Shown piece by piece: positions 32,165 to 40,704 of a DNA stretch of 64,000 nt; position 1 is the first letter of the stretch, and every line of letters begins with the position of its first letter. A program made the position numbers and the translations under genes. The DNA lies in NCBI RefSeq assembly GCF_039531105.1, contig NZ_BAAAPK010000002.1:62001-126000 (forward strand), written 5' to 3'. The DNA comes from Microbacterium lacus. Its GTDB lineage: Bacteria > Actinomycetota > Actinomycetes > Actinomycetales > Microbacteriaceae. The notes beneath the pieces are model-generated. The model saw only the letters and a list, made by a program, of their open reading frames with translations, was not told the origin of the DNA and did not search any database.

Positions 32165-34540
32165 GTGACCTTGCTCGAACCCGCGCGAGCCGCAGACCGC
32201 TCCCAGGTCCGCGCCGCCCTCGACCGAGCCTCCGCGGGAATCGCCCTGACCGCCGATGACGCCGAAGCGCTCCTCGGCGCGGGGGGCGCGGAGTTCGAGC
32301 GCCTGCTGCAGATCGCCGGGTCCGTCCGCGACGCCGGGCTGGCGGCATCCGATCGGCCCGGCGTGATCACCTACTCGCGCAAGGTCTTCATCCCCCTCAC
32401 GACGCTGTGCCGCGACCGCTGCCACTACTGCATCTTCGTGGACACGCCCGCGCAGCTGCAGAAGCTGCACAAGCCCACGTACATGTCGGCGGAGCAGGTG
32501 CTCACGGTCGCCCGGCAGGGCGCGGCGCTCGGATGCAAGGAGGCCCTCCTCACCCTCGGCGACCGGCCCGAGGACCGGTGGCCCGAGGCCCGCGCCTGGC
32601 TCGACGAGCACGGGTACGCCTCGACGCTGGATTACGTCGGCGCGATGGCGCGGCTCATCACGGCCGAGACCGGCTTGCTCGCCCACCTCAACCCCGGTGT
32701 CATGACGCGGGACGAGCTGCGGATGCTGCGCCCCACCGCGCCGTCGATGGGCATGATGCTCGAGACGACGTCGCGTCGGCTGTACGAGGAGCCGGGCCAG
32801 GTGCACTTCGGCTCGCCGGACAAGGACCCCGACGTGCGGCTCGCCGTGATCGAGGACGCCGGACGGGAGCGCGTGCCGTTCACGACCGGCATCCTGGTCG
32901 GCATCGGCGAGACCCTCCGCGACCGCGCCGAATCGCTCGTCGCGATCCGCGACGCGCACGAGCGTCATGCCGTCCAAGGGCAGGGGCATGTGCAGGAGGT
33001 GATCGTGCAGAACTTCCGCGCGAAGCCCCGCACCGCGATGCAGTCCGCCCCCGACGCCTCCGTGCGGGAGTATGTCGCCGCGGTCGCGGTCGCCCGGCTC
33101 GTCCTGGGTCCCCGCATGCGCGTGCAGGTGCCGCCGAACCTGTCGGATCCCGCCGAGTTCGCGCTCCTCGTCCGCGCCGGAGCCGATGACTGGGGCGGCG
33201 TCTCGCCGCTCACGGCCGATCATGTGAACCCCGAGCGGCCCTGGCCGCACCTGTCCGACCTCGAGGCGCGGACCGCCGAGCTCGGGTTCGCGCTGCGCGA
33301 GCGGCTGACCGCGCAGCCGGAGTTCGTGCTCGGCGCGCAGACCTGGATCGACGAGGCCCTGCACCCCGCGGTCGCCGCCGTCGCCGACCCCGCGACGGGT
33401 CTGGCCGCCCCTGCCGCTCGCGAGAGGGCAGAAACGACCGGTTCTCCCGGCGTGTCGCGTACATTTGTGCCCTCTCGCGGGAGCAGTCGCGGGAGCCGGG
33501 ACGCGGAGCGCGCGGCGGCCGACCCGCTCGGCCTGGACGACGAGGAATGGGCGCGGCTGCTCGGTGCGACGGGCGCCGAGCTCGACGCGTTGACCGCCAC
33601 GGCCGATGACGTGCGGCGCTACACCGTCGGCGAGGCGGTGACGCTCGTGGTCAACCGCAACCTGACCTCCAGCGGCTTCCGCAGCACTCCGACGGGCGAA
33701 CCCGGCACGTTCGGACTCGACGACGTCGCGGCGATCGCGACGGATGCCGCAGACCTCGGTGCCACCGAGATCTGCGTGCAGGGCCTCCTCCCCGACACCG
33801 AGGACCCGGCGGCCTACCTGCAGATCGCCCGCGCGATCCGCGACGCCGTCCCCGGCATCCACCTCCACGCCTACCGCCCGCAGGACGTGCGCGACCTCGC
33901 CGACCGCGGCGGCCTGGGTCTGGCGGGCGCTCTGGACGCCCTGCGCGAGGCCGGGGTGAACACCGTCCCGGGGACGGGCGTCAAGGTCCTGAGCGAGCGC
34001 GTCCGCGCCCTGATCGCGCCGACGGACCTCGAGATCGACCGCTGGGTCGAGGGCGTCACGGCCGCCCACCGGGCGGGCTTCCGCTCGACGAGCGTCCTGT
34101 TCTACGGACACGTCGAGAGCGCCGAGGAGCGCATCGCGCACCTGCGGCGCCTGCGCGGGATCCAGGAGGAGACGCGCGGATTCACCGAGTTCGTCCCGAT
34201 TCCGCTGCCCGGTCCGTTCGGCGGCACACCGCTCGTCGCCGGCCGCTCCGCGTTGGACGAGCACCGCGCGATGGTCGCCGTGTCGCGCCTGCTGCTGAGC
34301 GGCAGCATCCCGCACGTCCAGATCCCGTGGACGCGCGTCGGGCGTGACGTTGCGACCACGCTGCTGCGCTCCGGCGGCGACGACCTCGGCGGCACGCTGC
34401 TGGACGGCCGCGTGCTGCCCGAAGCGGGCATCGAGCACGGGCTCGAACTGCCGGTGGCGGATGCCGCCCGCCTGGCCGCCGGCATGTTCCGCCCGTTCCG
34501 CGTGCGCACGACCGACTACCGCGAACCGGGGCTGCGATGA
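32165..34540 (+). CDS. fbiC: FbiC-type FO synthase with an intact CofG half and a CofH-like half lacking its Fe-S cysteines
   Basis: 791 aa, arranged like FbiC, which makes the deazaflavin FO of coenzyme F420 from tyrosine and a ribitylaminouracil. Residues about 1-410 are CofG-like with the radical-SAM motif Cys82-x3-Cys86-x2-Cys89 (LCRDRCHYC). Residues about 450-791 are CofH-like (VVNRN near 496, GATEICVQG, FYGHVES, GGDDLGGTL). However, the stretch after VNRN (about 497-525), where CX3CX2C should lie, reads LTSSGFRSTPTGEPGTF and has no cysteine. The linker (about 419-439) is encoded by a palindromic repeat. The GTG start follows an AAGACT box. The stop overlaps the next gene (ATGA). Confidence 0.9.
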   Translation: MTLLEPARAADRSQVRAALDRASAGIALTADDAEALLGAGGAEFERLLQIAGSVRDAGLAASDRPGVITYSRKVFIPLTTLCRDRCHYCIFVDTPAQLQKLHKPTYMSAEQVLTVARQGAALGCKEALLTLGDRPEDRWPEARAWLDEHGYASTLDYVGAMARLITAETGLLAHLNPGVMTRDELRMLRPTAPSMGMMLETTSRRLYEEPGQVHFGSPDKDPDVRLAVIEDAGRERVPFTTGILVGIGETLRDRAESLVAIRDAHERHAVQGQGHVQEVIVQNFRAKPRTAMQSAPDASVREYVAAVAVARLVLGPRMRVQVPPNLSDPAEFALLVRAGADDWGGVSPLTADHVNPERPWPHLSDLEARTAELGFALRERLTAQPEFVLGAQTWIDEALHPAVAAVADPATGLAAPAARERAETTGSPGVSRTFVPSRGSSRGSRDAERAAADPLGLDDEEWARLLGATGAELDALTATADDVRRYTVGEAVTLVVNRNLTSSGFRSTPTGEPGTFGLDDVAAIATDAADLGATEICVQGLLPDTEDPAAYLQIARAIRDAVPGIHLHAYRPQDVRDLADRGGLGLAGALDALREAGVNTVPGTGVKVLSERVRALIAPTDLEIDRWVEGVTAAHRAGFRSTSVLFYGHVESAEERIAHLRRLRGIQEETRGFTEFVPIPLPGPFGGTPLVAGRSALDEHRAMVAVSRLLLSGSIPHVQIPWTRVGRDVATTLLRSGGDDLGGTLLDGRVLPEAGIEHGLELPVADAARLAAGMFRPFRVRTTDYREPGLR
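33419..33480. repeat. Palindromic element inside fbiC, related to 55519-55581
   Basis: Outer arms CGCGAGAGGGCA and TGCCCTCTCGCG pair perfectly over 12 bp, and the inside contains GGCGTGTCGC. The intergenic copy at 55519-55581 has the same arms, GGCGTGTCGC and nearly the same length (62 versus 63 nt). Here it is read in frame as about 20 residues of Arg/Glu/Ser-rich linker between the two FbiC halves, without stop codons. Confidence 0.88.
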
Positions 34541-36045
34541 CCGCCACCCGGGTCGAGGTCGCGATCGTCGGGGCGGGCTTCGCCGGTCTCGGCATGGCGA
34601 TCGCGCTGCGCCGCGCCGGTCGCGAGGACTTCGTCCTCCTCGAGCGCGGCGCCTCGGTCGGCGGCACCTGGCGCGACAACACGTATCCGGGCGTCGCGTG
34701 CGACGTGCCGTCGCACCTGTACGGATTCGCCGCGCACCCGAACCCGGACTGGTCCGAGGTCTTCGCGACCGGCCCCGAGATCCGCCGCTACCTGGAGGAC
34801 GTGGCCGAGCGCGAGCACCTCGGCGAGCGCCTCCGCCTGCAGACGCCGGTGCTCGACGCCCGCTGGGATGCCGAGGCATCGCTCTGGCGGATCCGCACCG
34901 GTGGCGCGCAGGAGTCGTTCACCGCCGACGTCCTCGTCCTCGCGTGCGGGCGCCTCACCGAGCCGTCGATCCCGCACGTGGACGGGCTCGAGAGCTTCCC
35001 CGGACCCCTCTTCCACTCGGCCCGCTGGGATCACACGGCCGATCTCGCCGACGCGCGCGTGGCTCTCGTGGGCACGGGTGCCAGTGCGATCCAGATCCTG
35101 CCCGAGCTCGCCCGCACGGCGGCGCATGTCACGCTCCTCCAACGCACCCCGGCGTGGATCGTGCCGCGCGGCGGCGATTCCTACTCGGACGCCGATCGCG
35201 CACGGTTCGCTGCCACCCCGCAGGCGCTCGAAGCGCTGAGGGCCGACCTCTACGCCGAGGGCGAGGCGCGCTTCGCCTCTCGCTCCGGCGACTCCGCAGC
35301 CGCGGCCGAGGCCGAGGCCGTGGCACGCGCGCACCTCGAACGGCAGGTCGCCGACCCCGCGCTGCGCGCCGCGCTCACACCCGACTACGCATTCGGCTGC
35401 AAGCGCGTGCTGCTCTCGGATGACTTCTATCCGGCAGTGGCATCGGACGCCGTGACACTCGTGCGGGGAGCGCTGTCCGCCGTCGAGGGGTCGACGCTGG
35501 TCGCTTCGGACGGCTCCCGGCACGACGTCGATGCACTCGTGCTCGCGACGGGGTTCGCTTCGACCCGCCAGCCGTACGCAGACCTCGTGCGCGGGACGGG
35601 CGGCCGGACGCTCGCGGCCCACTGGTCGGAGGGGATGACCTCCTTCGCCTCCACCGTCGTGGCCGGGTTCCCCAACATGTTCGTCCTCAACGGCCCGAAC
35701 GCCTCGCTCGGCCATTCGTCGTCGGTCCTGATGATCGAGGAGCAGGCGGCCTACGTCAGCCGGGTACTGGACGGGCGCGCGGGACGCACCCTGCACGTGG
35801 ACCCCGCAGCCGAGCGGACGTACACCGCCGAGATCGCCGAGGCGGCGGCGTCCACGCGGTGGATGACCGGCGGATGCCGCAACTGGTACGTCGACGACCG
35901 CTCCGGTCGCCTCACCCTGCTGTGGCCGGGCACCGTCGACGCGTTCCGCGCCCGGCTCGCGCGCGCCGACGGCTCCGAATTCATCACCGCCGACCCCCGA
36001 GAGGTGCACGCCCCCGCATCGGGCGCGCCGAGAGGAGCATCATGA
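34537..36045 (+). CDS. FAD/NADPH flavin monooxygenase, Baeyer-Villiger type
   Basis: 502-aa flavoprotein monooxygenase. The FAD-binding GAGFAGLGMA is at residue 12 and the NADPH-binding GTGASAIQILPEL near 180. The Baeyer-Villiger fingerprint FxGxxxHxxxWD appears as FPGPLFHSARWD near 150, and SVGGTWRDNTYPGVACDVPSH is the usual FAD-side motif. It would insert oxygen into a ketone or oxidise N/S atoms; the substrate is unknown. ATG 34537 overlaps fbiC and its own end overlaps fgd. Its place inside an F420 operon is unusual, because this family uses FAD and NADPH rather than F420. Confidence 0.92.
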   Translation: MTATRVEVAIVGAGFAGLGMAIALRRAGREDFVLLERGASVGGTWRDNTYPGVACDVPSHLYGFAAHPNPDWSEVFATGPEIRRYLEDVAEREHLGERLRLQTPVLDARWDAEASLWRIRTGGAQESFTADVLVLACGRLTEPSIPHVDGLESFPGPLFHSARWDHTADLADARVALVGTGASAIQILPELARTAAHVTLLQRTPAWIVPRGGDSYSDADRARFAATPQALEALRADLYAEGEARFASRSGDSAAAAEAEAVARAHLERQVADPALRAALTPDYAFGCKRVLLSDDFYPAVASDAVTLVRGALSAVEGSTLVASDGSRHDVDALVLATGFASTRQPYADLVRGTGGRTLAAHWSEGMTSFASTVVAGFPNMFVLNGPNASLGHSSSVLMIEEQAAYVSRVLDGRAGRTLHVDPAAERTYTAEIAEAAASTRWMTGGCRNWYVDDRSGRLTLLWPGTVDAFRARLARADGSEFITADPREVHAPASGAPRGAS

Positions 36046-37061
36046 CCTTCCCCCTGCGTCTGGGCTACAAGGCTTCCGCCGAGCAGTTCGGACCCAACGA
36101 GCTCGCCGATTTCGCCGTGCTGGCCGAAGAGGTCGGCTTCGACTCGGTGTTCGTCTCCGACCACCTGCAGCCGTGGATGCACGACGGCGGGCACGCCCCC
36201 GCGGCGATCCCGTGGATGGGGGCGGTCGGTGCGCGGACGTCGCGCATCGTGCTGGGCACCTCGGTGCTGACCCCGACGTTCCGCTATCACCCGGGCGTCG
36301 TCGCCCAGGCGTTCGCGACGCTCGGCGTGATGTACCCGGGCCGGATCATCCTGGGCGTCGGCACCGGCGAGGCCCTGAACGAAGTGACCCTCGGACTGGA
36401 CTGGCCCGACCCGCCGGAGCGCTTCCAGCGTCTCAAGGAGTCGATCGGCCTGATCGAGAAGCTGTGGGCCGAGGAGCGGGTCACGTTCGACGGCACCTAC
36501 TACTCCACGCACGACGCGACGATCTACGACCGCCCGCCCGCGGACCAGAAGGTGCCGATCTACATCGGCGCCTCCGGCCCCGCCGCGACCCGTCTCGCCG
36601 GACGCATCGCGGACGGCTACATCACGACGAGCGGAAAGGACCCGGCGCTGTACACCGACACGCTGCTGCCGGCACTCGCGGAGGGCCTGCAGAAGGCCGG
36701 GCGCGAGGAGGGCGCGGTCGACACGCTGATCGAGGTGAAGGTCTCGCTGCACCCCGACCCGGAGGTGGCGCTGGAGAAGACCCGCTTCTGGGCCCCGCTC
36801 GCGCTGTCGGCGGAGGAGAAGATGGGGATCCACGACCCGATCGAGATGCAGCGCCGCGCGGCGGAGCTGCCGATCGAGCGCGCCGCGTCGCGCTTCATCG
36901 TCTCGACCGACCCCGAGGAGCACGTCGAGCGCATCGCGCAGTACGTCGACCTGGGCTTCCGTCACCTGGTCTTCCACGACCCGGGGCACGACCAGGAGGA
37001 GTTCCTCCGGATGTACGGCACCGAGGTGCTTCCGCGGCTGCGGGCGCGGTTCGGGGAGTGA
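36042..37061 (+). CDS. fgd: F420-dependent glucose-6-phosphate dehydrogenase
   Basis: 339-aa TIM-barrel enzyme of the luciferase-like F420 family, oxidising glucose-6-phosphate and reducing F420. It matches mycobacterial Fgd1 closely: LGYKASAEQFGPNEL at the N-terminus, the SDHLQPW active-site His and Trp, GTSVLTPTFRYHP, GVGTGEALNEV with the conserved Glu, and TSGKDPALY, the LSAEEK lysine and SRFIVSTD arginine that bind the sugar phosphate. GAGAGGAGCATC precedes ATG 36042. It overlaps both neighbours by 4 bp. Presumably the main source of F420H2 in this organism. Confidence 0.94.
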   Translation: MTFPLRLGYKASAEQFGPNELADFAVLAEEVGFDSVFVSDHLQPWMHDGGHAPAAIPWMGAVGARTSRIVLGTSVLTPTFRYHPGVVAQAFATLGVMYPGRIILGVGTGEALNEVTLGLDWPDPPERFQRLKESIGLIEKLWAEERVTFDGTYYSTHDATIYDRPPADQKVPIYIGASGPAATRLAGRIADGYITTSGKDPALYTDTLLPALAEGLQKAGREEGAVDTLIEVKVSLHPDPEVALEKTRFWAPLALSAEEKMGIHDPIEMQRRAAELPIERAASRFIVSTDPEEHVERIAQYVDLGFRHLVFHDPGHDQEEFLRMYGTEVLPRLRARFGE

Positions 37062-37690
37062 CCGGGCCCGGCTCCGGCTGGGCGGTCGTCATCCCGGTCA
37101 AGCCCGGCGCGGTCGGCAAGTCCCGCCTGCGTCTGGCCGATGTCGACCGGGTCACCCTCGCGCGCGCGATCGCGCTGGACACGATCGCGGCCGCAGCGTC
37201 CTGCTCCGAGGTCGCGCAGGTGTTCGTCGTGACCGATGACGGCGCCCTCCCGGCGCTCGCCTTCGACATCCCCGGCCTGCGGTTCGTGCCGGAGGGGAAC
37301 GGAGCGCTGCGCGGCATCGATGCGGCGGTCGCCGCGGGAGCGGCCGCGGCCGGAGAGGGGATGCCGCGCGCCGCGCTTCTCGGAGACCTCCCCGCCCTGC
37401 GCGCCGAGGATCTCGCGACGGCCCTCCGCGACTCCTCGGCGGTACCCCGCGCCGTCGTCGCCGATGAGGAGGGCACCGGGACCACCCTCGTGACGGCAGC
37501 GGCCGGCGTCCCGTTCCGCTCGTCGTTCGGCGAAGGGTCCTTCGTGCGCCACGTCGGCCTCGGATGCACGCCCCTGGACGTCGACGAGACCTCGACGCTC
37601 CGCCGCGACGTCGACACCGCCGACCAGCTGCTGGACGCGATGACCCTCGGCCTCGGTCCCCGCACCGCCCGGGTGCTGTCGGGCCGATGA
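37058..37690 (+). CDS. fbiD: Phosphoenolpyruvate/2-phospho-L-lactate guanylyltransferase (CofC/FbiD)
   Basis: 210-aa nucleotidyltransferase that activates phosphoenolpyruvate (mycobacterial FbiD) or phospholactate (archaeal CofC) with GTP, giving the donor used by FbiA. The N-terminal VVIPVKPGAVGKSRL is the nucleotide-binding loop, VTDDG and ALLGDLPALRAEDL are the metal-binding region, and FGEGSFVRHV follows. GTG 37058 overlaps the fgd stop (GTGA). Last gene of the plus-strand F420 operon. It ends one base before the stop of the convergent TSUP gene. Confidence 0.92.
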   Translation: MTGPGSGWAVVIPVKPGAVGKSRLRLADVDRVTLARAIALDTIAAAASCSEVAQVFVVTDDGALPALAFDIPGLRFVPEGNGALRGIDAAVAAGAAAAGEGMPRAALLGDLPALRAEDLATALRDSSAVPRAVVADEEGTGTTLVTAAAGVPFRSSFGEGSFVRHVGLGCTPLDVDETSTLRRDVDTADQLLDAMTLGLGPRTARVLSGR

Positions 37691-38431
37691 TCAGATCAGC
37701 AGGTAGACCGCGCCGATCACCGTGAAGGCGATCACGAGCCGTTCGAACACCGTCTGATTCAGGCGACCGGCGAGCCAGCGGCCGAACAGGGCACCGCCGA
37801 TCACGAGCGGGGCGAGCACGAGGTCGACCACGAGCCCCGGCACCGTGATCAGGCCGAGCCCGATCGAGAAGGGCACCTTGCCGATGTTCACGATCGCGAA
37901 GAACCACGCGGCCGTGCCGAGGAACTCCTTCACCGGGAAGCGCGCGGCGAGGAAGTACATCGACATCACCGGTCCGGCGGCGTTCGCGACCATCGTGGTG
38001 AACCCCCCGATCGTGCCGTAGGTCGCCGCCGCGACGCGGTGCGGACCGGCATCCGACACCTGCGCGCCCATGCGCCGGCGCAGCAGCGTGATCGCGATCA
38101 CGACGAGCAGGATGACCCCGATCGTCTTCTTCACCCATACGTCATCGGCGAAGAACAGGAACACGACGCCGAGCAGGATGCCGGCGACCACGGCGGGCGC
38201 GAGGCGCAGCAGTGCCCGCCAGTTCGTGTGCTTCCGATACGTGAAGACGGCGAAGAGGTCGGCGAGGATCAGCAGCAGCAGGATCGTCCCGGTGGACTGC
38301 TTCGCCGGGAGCATCGCCGCGAAGATCGCCACCGCGACGGTCCCCGCTCCCGGGACGGCGGTCTTGGAGAGGCCGATCACGACCGCCGCGACGCCGAGCA
38401 GCGCCCACGCGAACCAGGTCAGCTCGAACAT
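37691..38431 (-). CDS. TauE/SafE (TSUP) family membrane transporter
   Basis: 246-aa integral membrane protein with about seven hydrophobic segments. Family motifs are GLSKTAVPGAGTVAVAIFAAM near the N-terminus, YGTIGGFTTMVANAAGPVM in the middle and the mirrored GRWLAGRLN in the second half. TSUP proteins move sulfur-containing organic anions or related compounds. The substrate is unknown. It starts 8 bp after fbiA and probably shares its transcript, the only hint to a role. Confidence 0.9.
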   Translation of the reverse strand: MFELTWFAWALLGVAAVVIGLSKTAVPGAGTVAVAIFAAMLPAKQSTGTILLLLILADLFAVFTYRKHTNWRALLRLAPAVVAGILLGVVFLFFADDVWVKKTIGVILLVVIAITLLRRRMGAQVSDAGPHRVAAATYGTIGGFTTMVANAAGPVMSMYFLAARFPVKEFLGTAAWFFAIVNIGKVPFSIGLGLITVPGLVVDLVLAPLVIGGALFGRWLAGRLNQTVFERLVIAFTVIGAVYLLI

Positions 38432-38439
38432 CGGCTCGA

Positions 38440-39432
38440 TCAGCTCGTCGCGCGCGCGGCCGCGAGGGCGGCATCCGCGAGGGCCGCCGACGTGGGGAGA
38501 TCGCGCATCCAGAGCGGCGTGACGACGGGGTGGATGCCGAGCCCCCGCACCGCATCGGCGTCGGCCGCGTCCTCCTCGGCGAGGAGCCACGCATCCAGAA
38601 CGCCGCCCGCGGCGCGCGCGCCGTAGTGCGCGGCGACCGCGGACGCGGAGGTCTCGACCCCGATCGCGGTCAGGCACACGTCCGCCATGCCGCGAACCAC
38701 CCGGCCGCCGATGATCGGCGAGACCCCGACGACGCGGGCGGCGGTGGACCGCAGCGCCTCGCGGATGCCGGGGACGGCGAGGATCGGGCCGATCGAGACG
38801 ACCGGATTCGACGGCGCGAGGACCACGACGTCGGCCTCGGCGATCGCCTCGGCGACGCCCGGTGCCGGCACCGCCGCGGCGATTCCGGGGTTCTCGAACC
38901 GCACAGGCGCCAGCGCGGCCCGATGCCGGGTCCACCACTCCTGGAAGTGCATCGTGCGCTCGCCGGGATCGGCGACCGTCACGTACGTGTCGACCTCGGC
39001 GTCGGTCATCGGCAGCAGCCGGGCTCCGAGCGGCCAGCGCGCCGACAGGCGGGCGACGACCTCGGTCGGGGTGAGTCCGTCGCGCAGCCACCCGGTGCGG
39101 GCGAGGTGCGTGCCGAGGTCCAGGTCGCCGAGCGTGAACCACGGCCACCCGGCGCCCCAGGCCTGCAGCTCGTGATTGACCCGCTCGCTGTCGCCCGCGC
39201 GGCCCCACCCGCGCTCGGTGTCGTTCACGCCGGCGAGCGCGTACACGATCGAGTCCACGTCGGGCTGCAGGCGCACGCCCGACAGCCACAGGTCGTCACC
39301 GGTGTTCACCACGATCGTGAACGGGGCGGATGCTGCACTCCCGGCATCCGCTCGCCCCTGCAGCGCGGCACGCATGCCGAGGCAGAACCGCGAGCCCCCG
39401 ACACCGCCGGCGAGGACGACGACGCGGGTCAA
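38440..39432 (-). CDS. fbiA: 2-phospho-L-lactate (or phosphoenolpyruvyl) transferase
   Basis: 330-aa CofD/FbiA. It joins FO to the phospholactyl or phosphoenolpyruvyl moiety of the GDP-activated donor, giving F420-0 or its dehydro form. The N-terminus VVVLAGGVGGSRF binds the nucleotide, VNTGDDLWLSGVRLQPDVD holds metal ligands, and TLGDLDLGTHLAR and APSNPVVSIGPIL are typical. The only plausible start is TTG 39432, which overlaps the hemD stop (TTGA). fbiB, which adds glutamates next, is not in the window. Confidence 0.93.
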   Translation of the reverse strand: MTRVVVLAGGVGGSRFCLGMRAALQGRADAGSAASAPFTIVVNTGDDLWLSGVRLQPDVDSIVYALAGVNDTERGWGRAGDSERVNHELQAWGAGWPWFTLGDLDLGTHLARTGWLRDGLTPTEVVARLSARWPLGARLLPMTDAEVDTYVTVADPGERTMHFQEWWTRHRAALAPVRFENPGIAAAVPAPGVAEAIAEADVVVLAPSNPVVSIGPILAVPGIREALRSTAARVVGVSPIIGGRVVRGMADVCLTAIGVETSASAVAAHYGARAAGGVLDAWLLAEEDAADADAVRGLGIHPVVTPLWMRDLPTSAALADAALAAARATS

Positions 39433-40223
39433 GGCGCGAATTCGTCCGCGGCGTGCGGAAGGGTGAAGCGGGCGACCGCATCGATCAGGGCGTCGACGGT
39501 CTGCGTGGCGGCGATCACGTCCACGGAGAGCCCGGCGCGACGGGCGTCCTTCGCAGTGCGGGGTCCGATCGCGGCGATGACTGTCGAATCGGGGATCTCG
39601 GGGAACTGCAGGCGCACCTGCTCGGCGACCGAGCCGCTCGTGACGAGGATCGCGTTGATGCGGCCGCTGCGGACGTCGTGCCCGATGCGCTCGGTCACCG
39701 GGACACCCACCGTGCGATAGGCGACGACGCTGCGGACGCGGTGGCCGGCCTCGACGAGGAGACGGGTCAGGACAGGCTTGGCGATCTCGCTGCGGAGCGT
39801 CAGGATGTCGCGCGCCTCCGGCTCGATCGCGATCATCTGCTCGGCCATGCCCGCGGCGGAGTTGTCGCGCTCGGGGACGAGATCGACGCGATACCCGACC
39901 GCCTGGAGCGCGGCGGCGGTCGTCTCGCCCACCGCGGCGACCTTCGTCTGGGCCGGGATCGACGCCCGGTGCGCGAACAGGACGTCGACGGTGGTGGCGC
40001 TGGTCACCGTGAGCCAGTCGAACGCGCCGGCTTCGAGATCGGCGAGCGCCCGGTCGAGCGACTCCTGGTCGTTCGTCGGCGCGAAGTTGATGAGCGGCGC
40101 GACGACGGGAATGGCCCCCTGGTTGCGCAGACTCGCCGCGACACCGTCGCCCCACGGGCCCCCGCGCGGCACCAGCACGCGCCATCCCGCGAGGGGCTTG
40201 GGCTGCTGTGGAACGTGGTTCAT
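39429..40223 (-). CDS. hemD: Uroporphyrinogen-III synthase
   Basis: 264 aa, two-lobed HemD fold that closes and isomerises hydroxymethylbilane in heme/siroheme synthesis. Recognisable parts are GWRVLVPRGGPWGDGVAASL, FDWLTVTSATTVDVLF near residue 85, KVAAVGETTAAAL, and ILVTSGSVAEQV with AAIGPRTAKDARRAG in the second lobe. It is the first gene of a run with fbiA and the TSUP gene and overlaps fbiA by 4 bp, a coupling of tetrapyrrole and F420 genes that is not obviously functional. ATG 40223 is preceded by GAGAG at a longer than usual distance. Confidence 0.88.
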   Translation of the reverse strand: MNHVPQQPKPLAGWRVLVPRGGPWGDGVAASLRNQGAIPVVAPLINFAPTNDQESLDRALADLEAGAFDWLTVTSATTVDVLFAHRASIPAQTKVAAVGETTAAALQAVGYRVDLVPERDNSAAGMAEQMIAIEPEARDILTLRSEIAKPVLTRLLVEAGHRVRSVVAYRTVGVPVTERIGHDVRSGRINAILVTSGSVAEQVRLQFPEIPDSTVIAAIGPRTAKDARRAGLSVDVIAATQTVDALIDAVARFTLPHAADEFAP

Positions 40224-40404
40224 GGTGTTGGGCTCTCGTGGTGCGCGGTCAGCCGCCCCAAGATCGAGCAACCGACAGACGAATTCAGACCTCGGGTCTT
40301 GTGGTCAACGCCGTCGGCAGCATTCGCACCATTGCACTGCCTGACCGTTCGAGCATACTCCGGGCGGTGGTCGGCCGCGCCGGCGCACGACGCGAAGGGC
40401 CTGA

Positions 40405-40704
40405 TCAGCGGGCGTAGAGGCGTACGGCTGCCCAGACGATCAGGCCGACCGCCGCGGCTCCGGCCACGACCGCGGCCGTCGCGGCACCCGGATTCTTGCG
40501 CGAGAACGCCCGGGCCTTCACGACACCGCGATCCGTGGCCAGCGCGACCCGCTTGGGGACGTTGGCCTTCTCCTCGATCGCGGCGAGCGCGGCCTTCAGC
40601 TCGGCGCGGGCCTGTTCGACCGGGTCGGTGATGCCGATCGGGACTGCGGTGCGCGGCACGGCGACCGTCGCGCGCGATACGGGAACGGGAGAGTCAGAGC
40701 TCAT
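40405..40704 (-). CDS. DUF3618 domain-containing small membrane protein
   Basis: 99 aa. DPVEQARAELKAALAAIEEK near residue 27 is the DUF3618 helix, and one membrane segment (about 73-95) ends in VRLYAR. Function unknown. These genes usually travel with a holin-X-like and a YtxH-like gene, as here, suggesting an envelope-associated trio. Its ATG lies inside the end of the upstream gene (11-bp overlap), so the three are cotranscribed from 41496 leftward. Confidence 0.85.
   Translation of the reverse strand: MSSDSPVPVSRATVAVPRTAVPIGITDPVEQARAELKAALAAIEEKANVPKRVALATDRGVVKARAFSRKNPGAATAAVVAGAAAVGLIVWAAVRLYAR

Noticed and set aside
32066..34879. Long frame opposite fbiC
   Set aside because: Shadow of the real gene. 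Composition is Arg/Gly-rich and no domain is visible.
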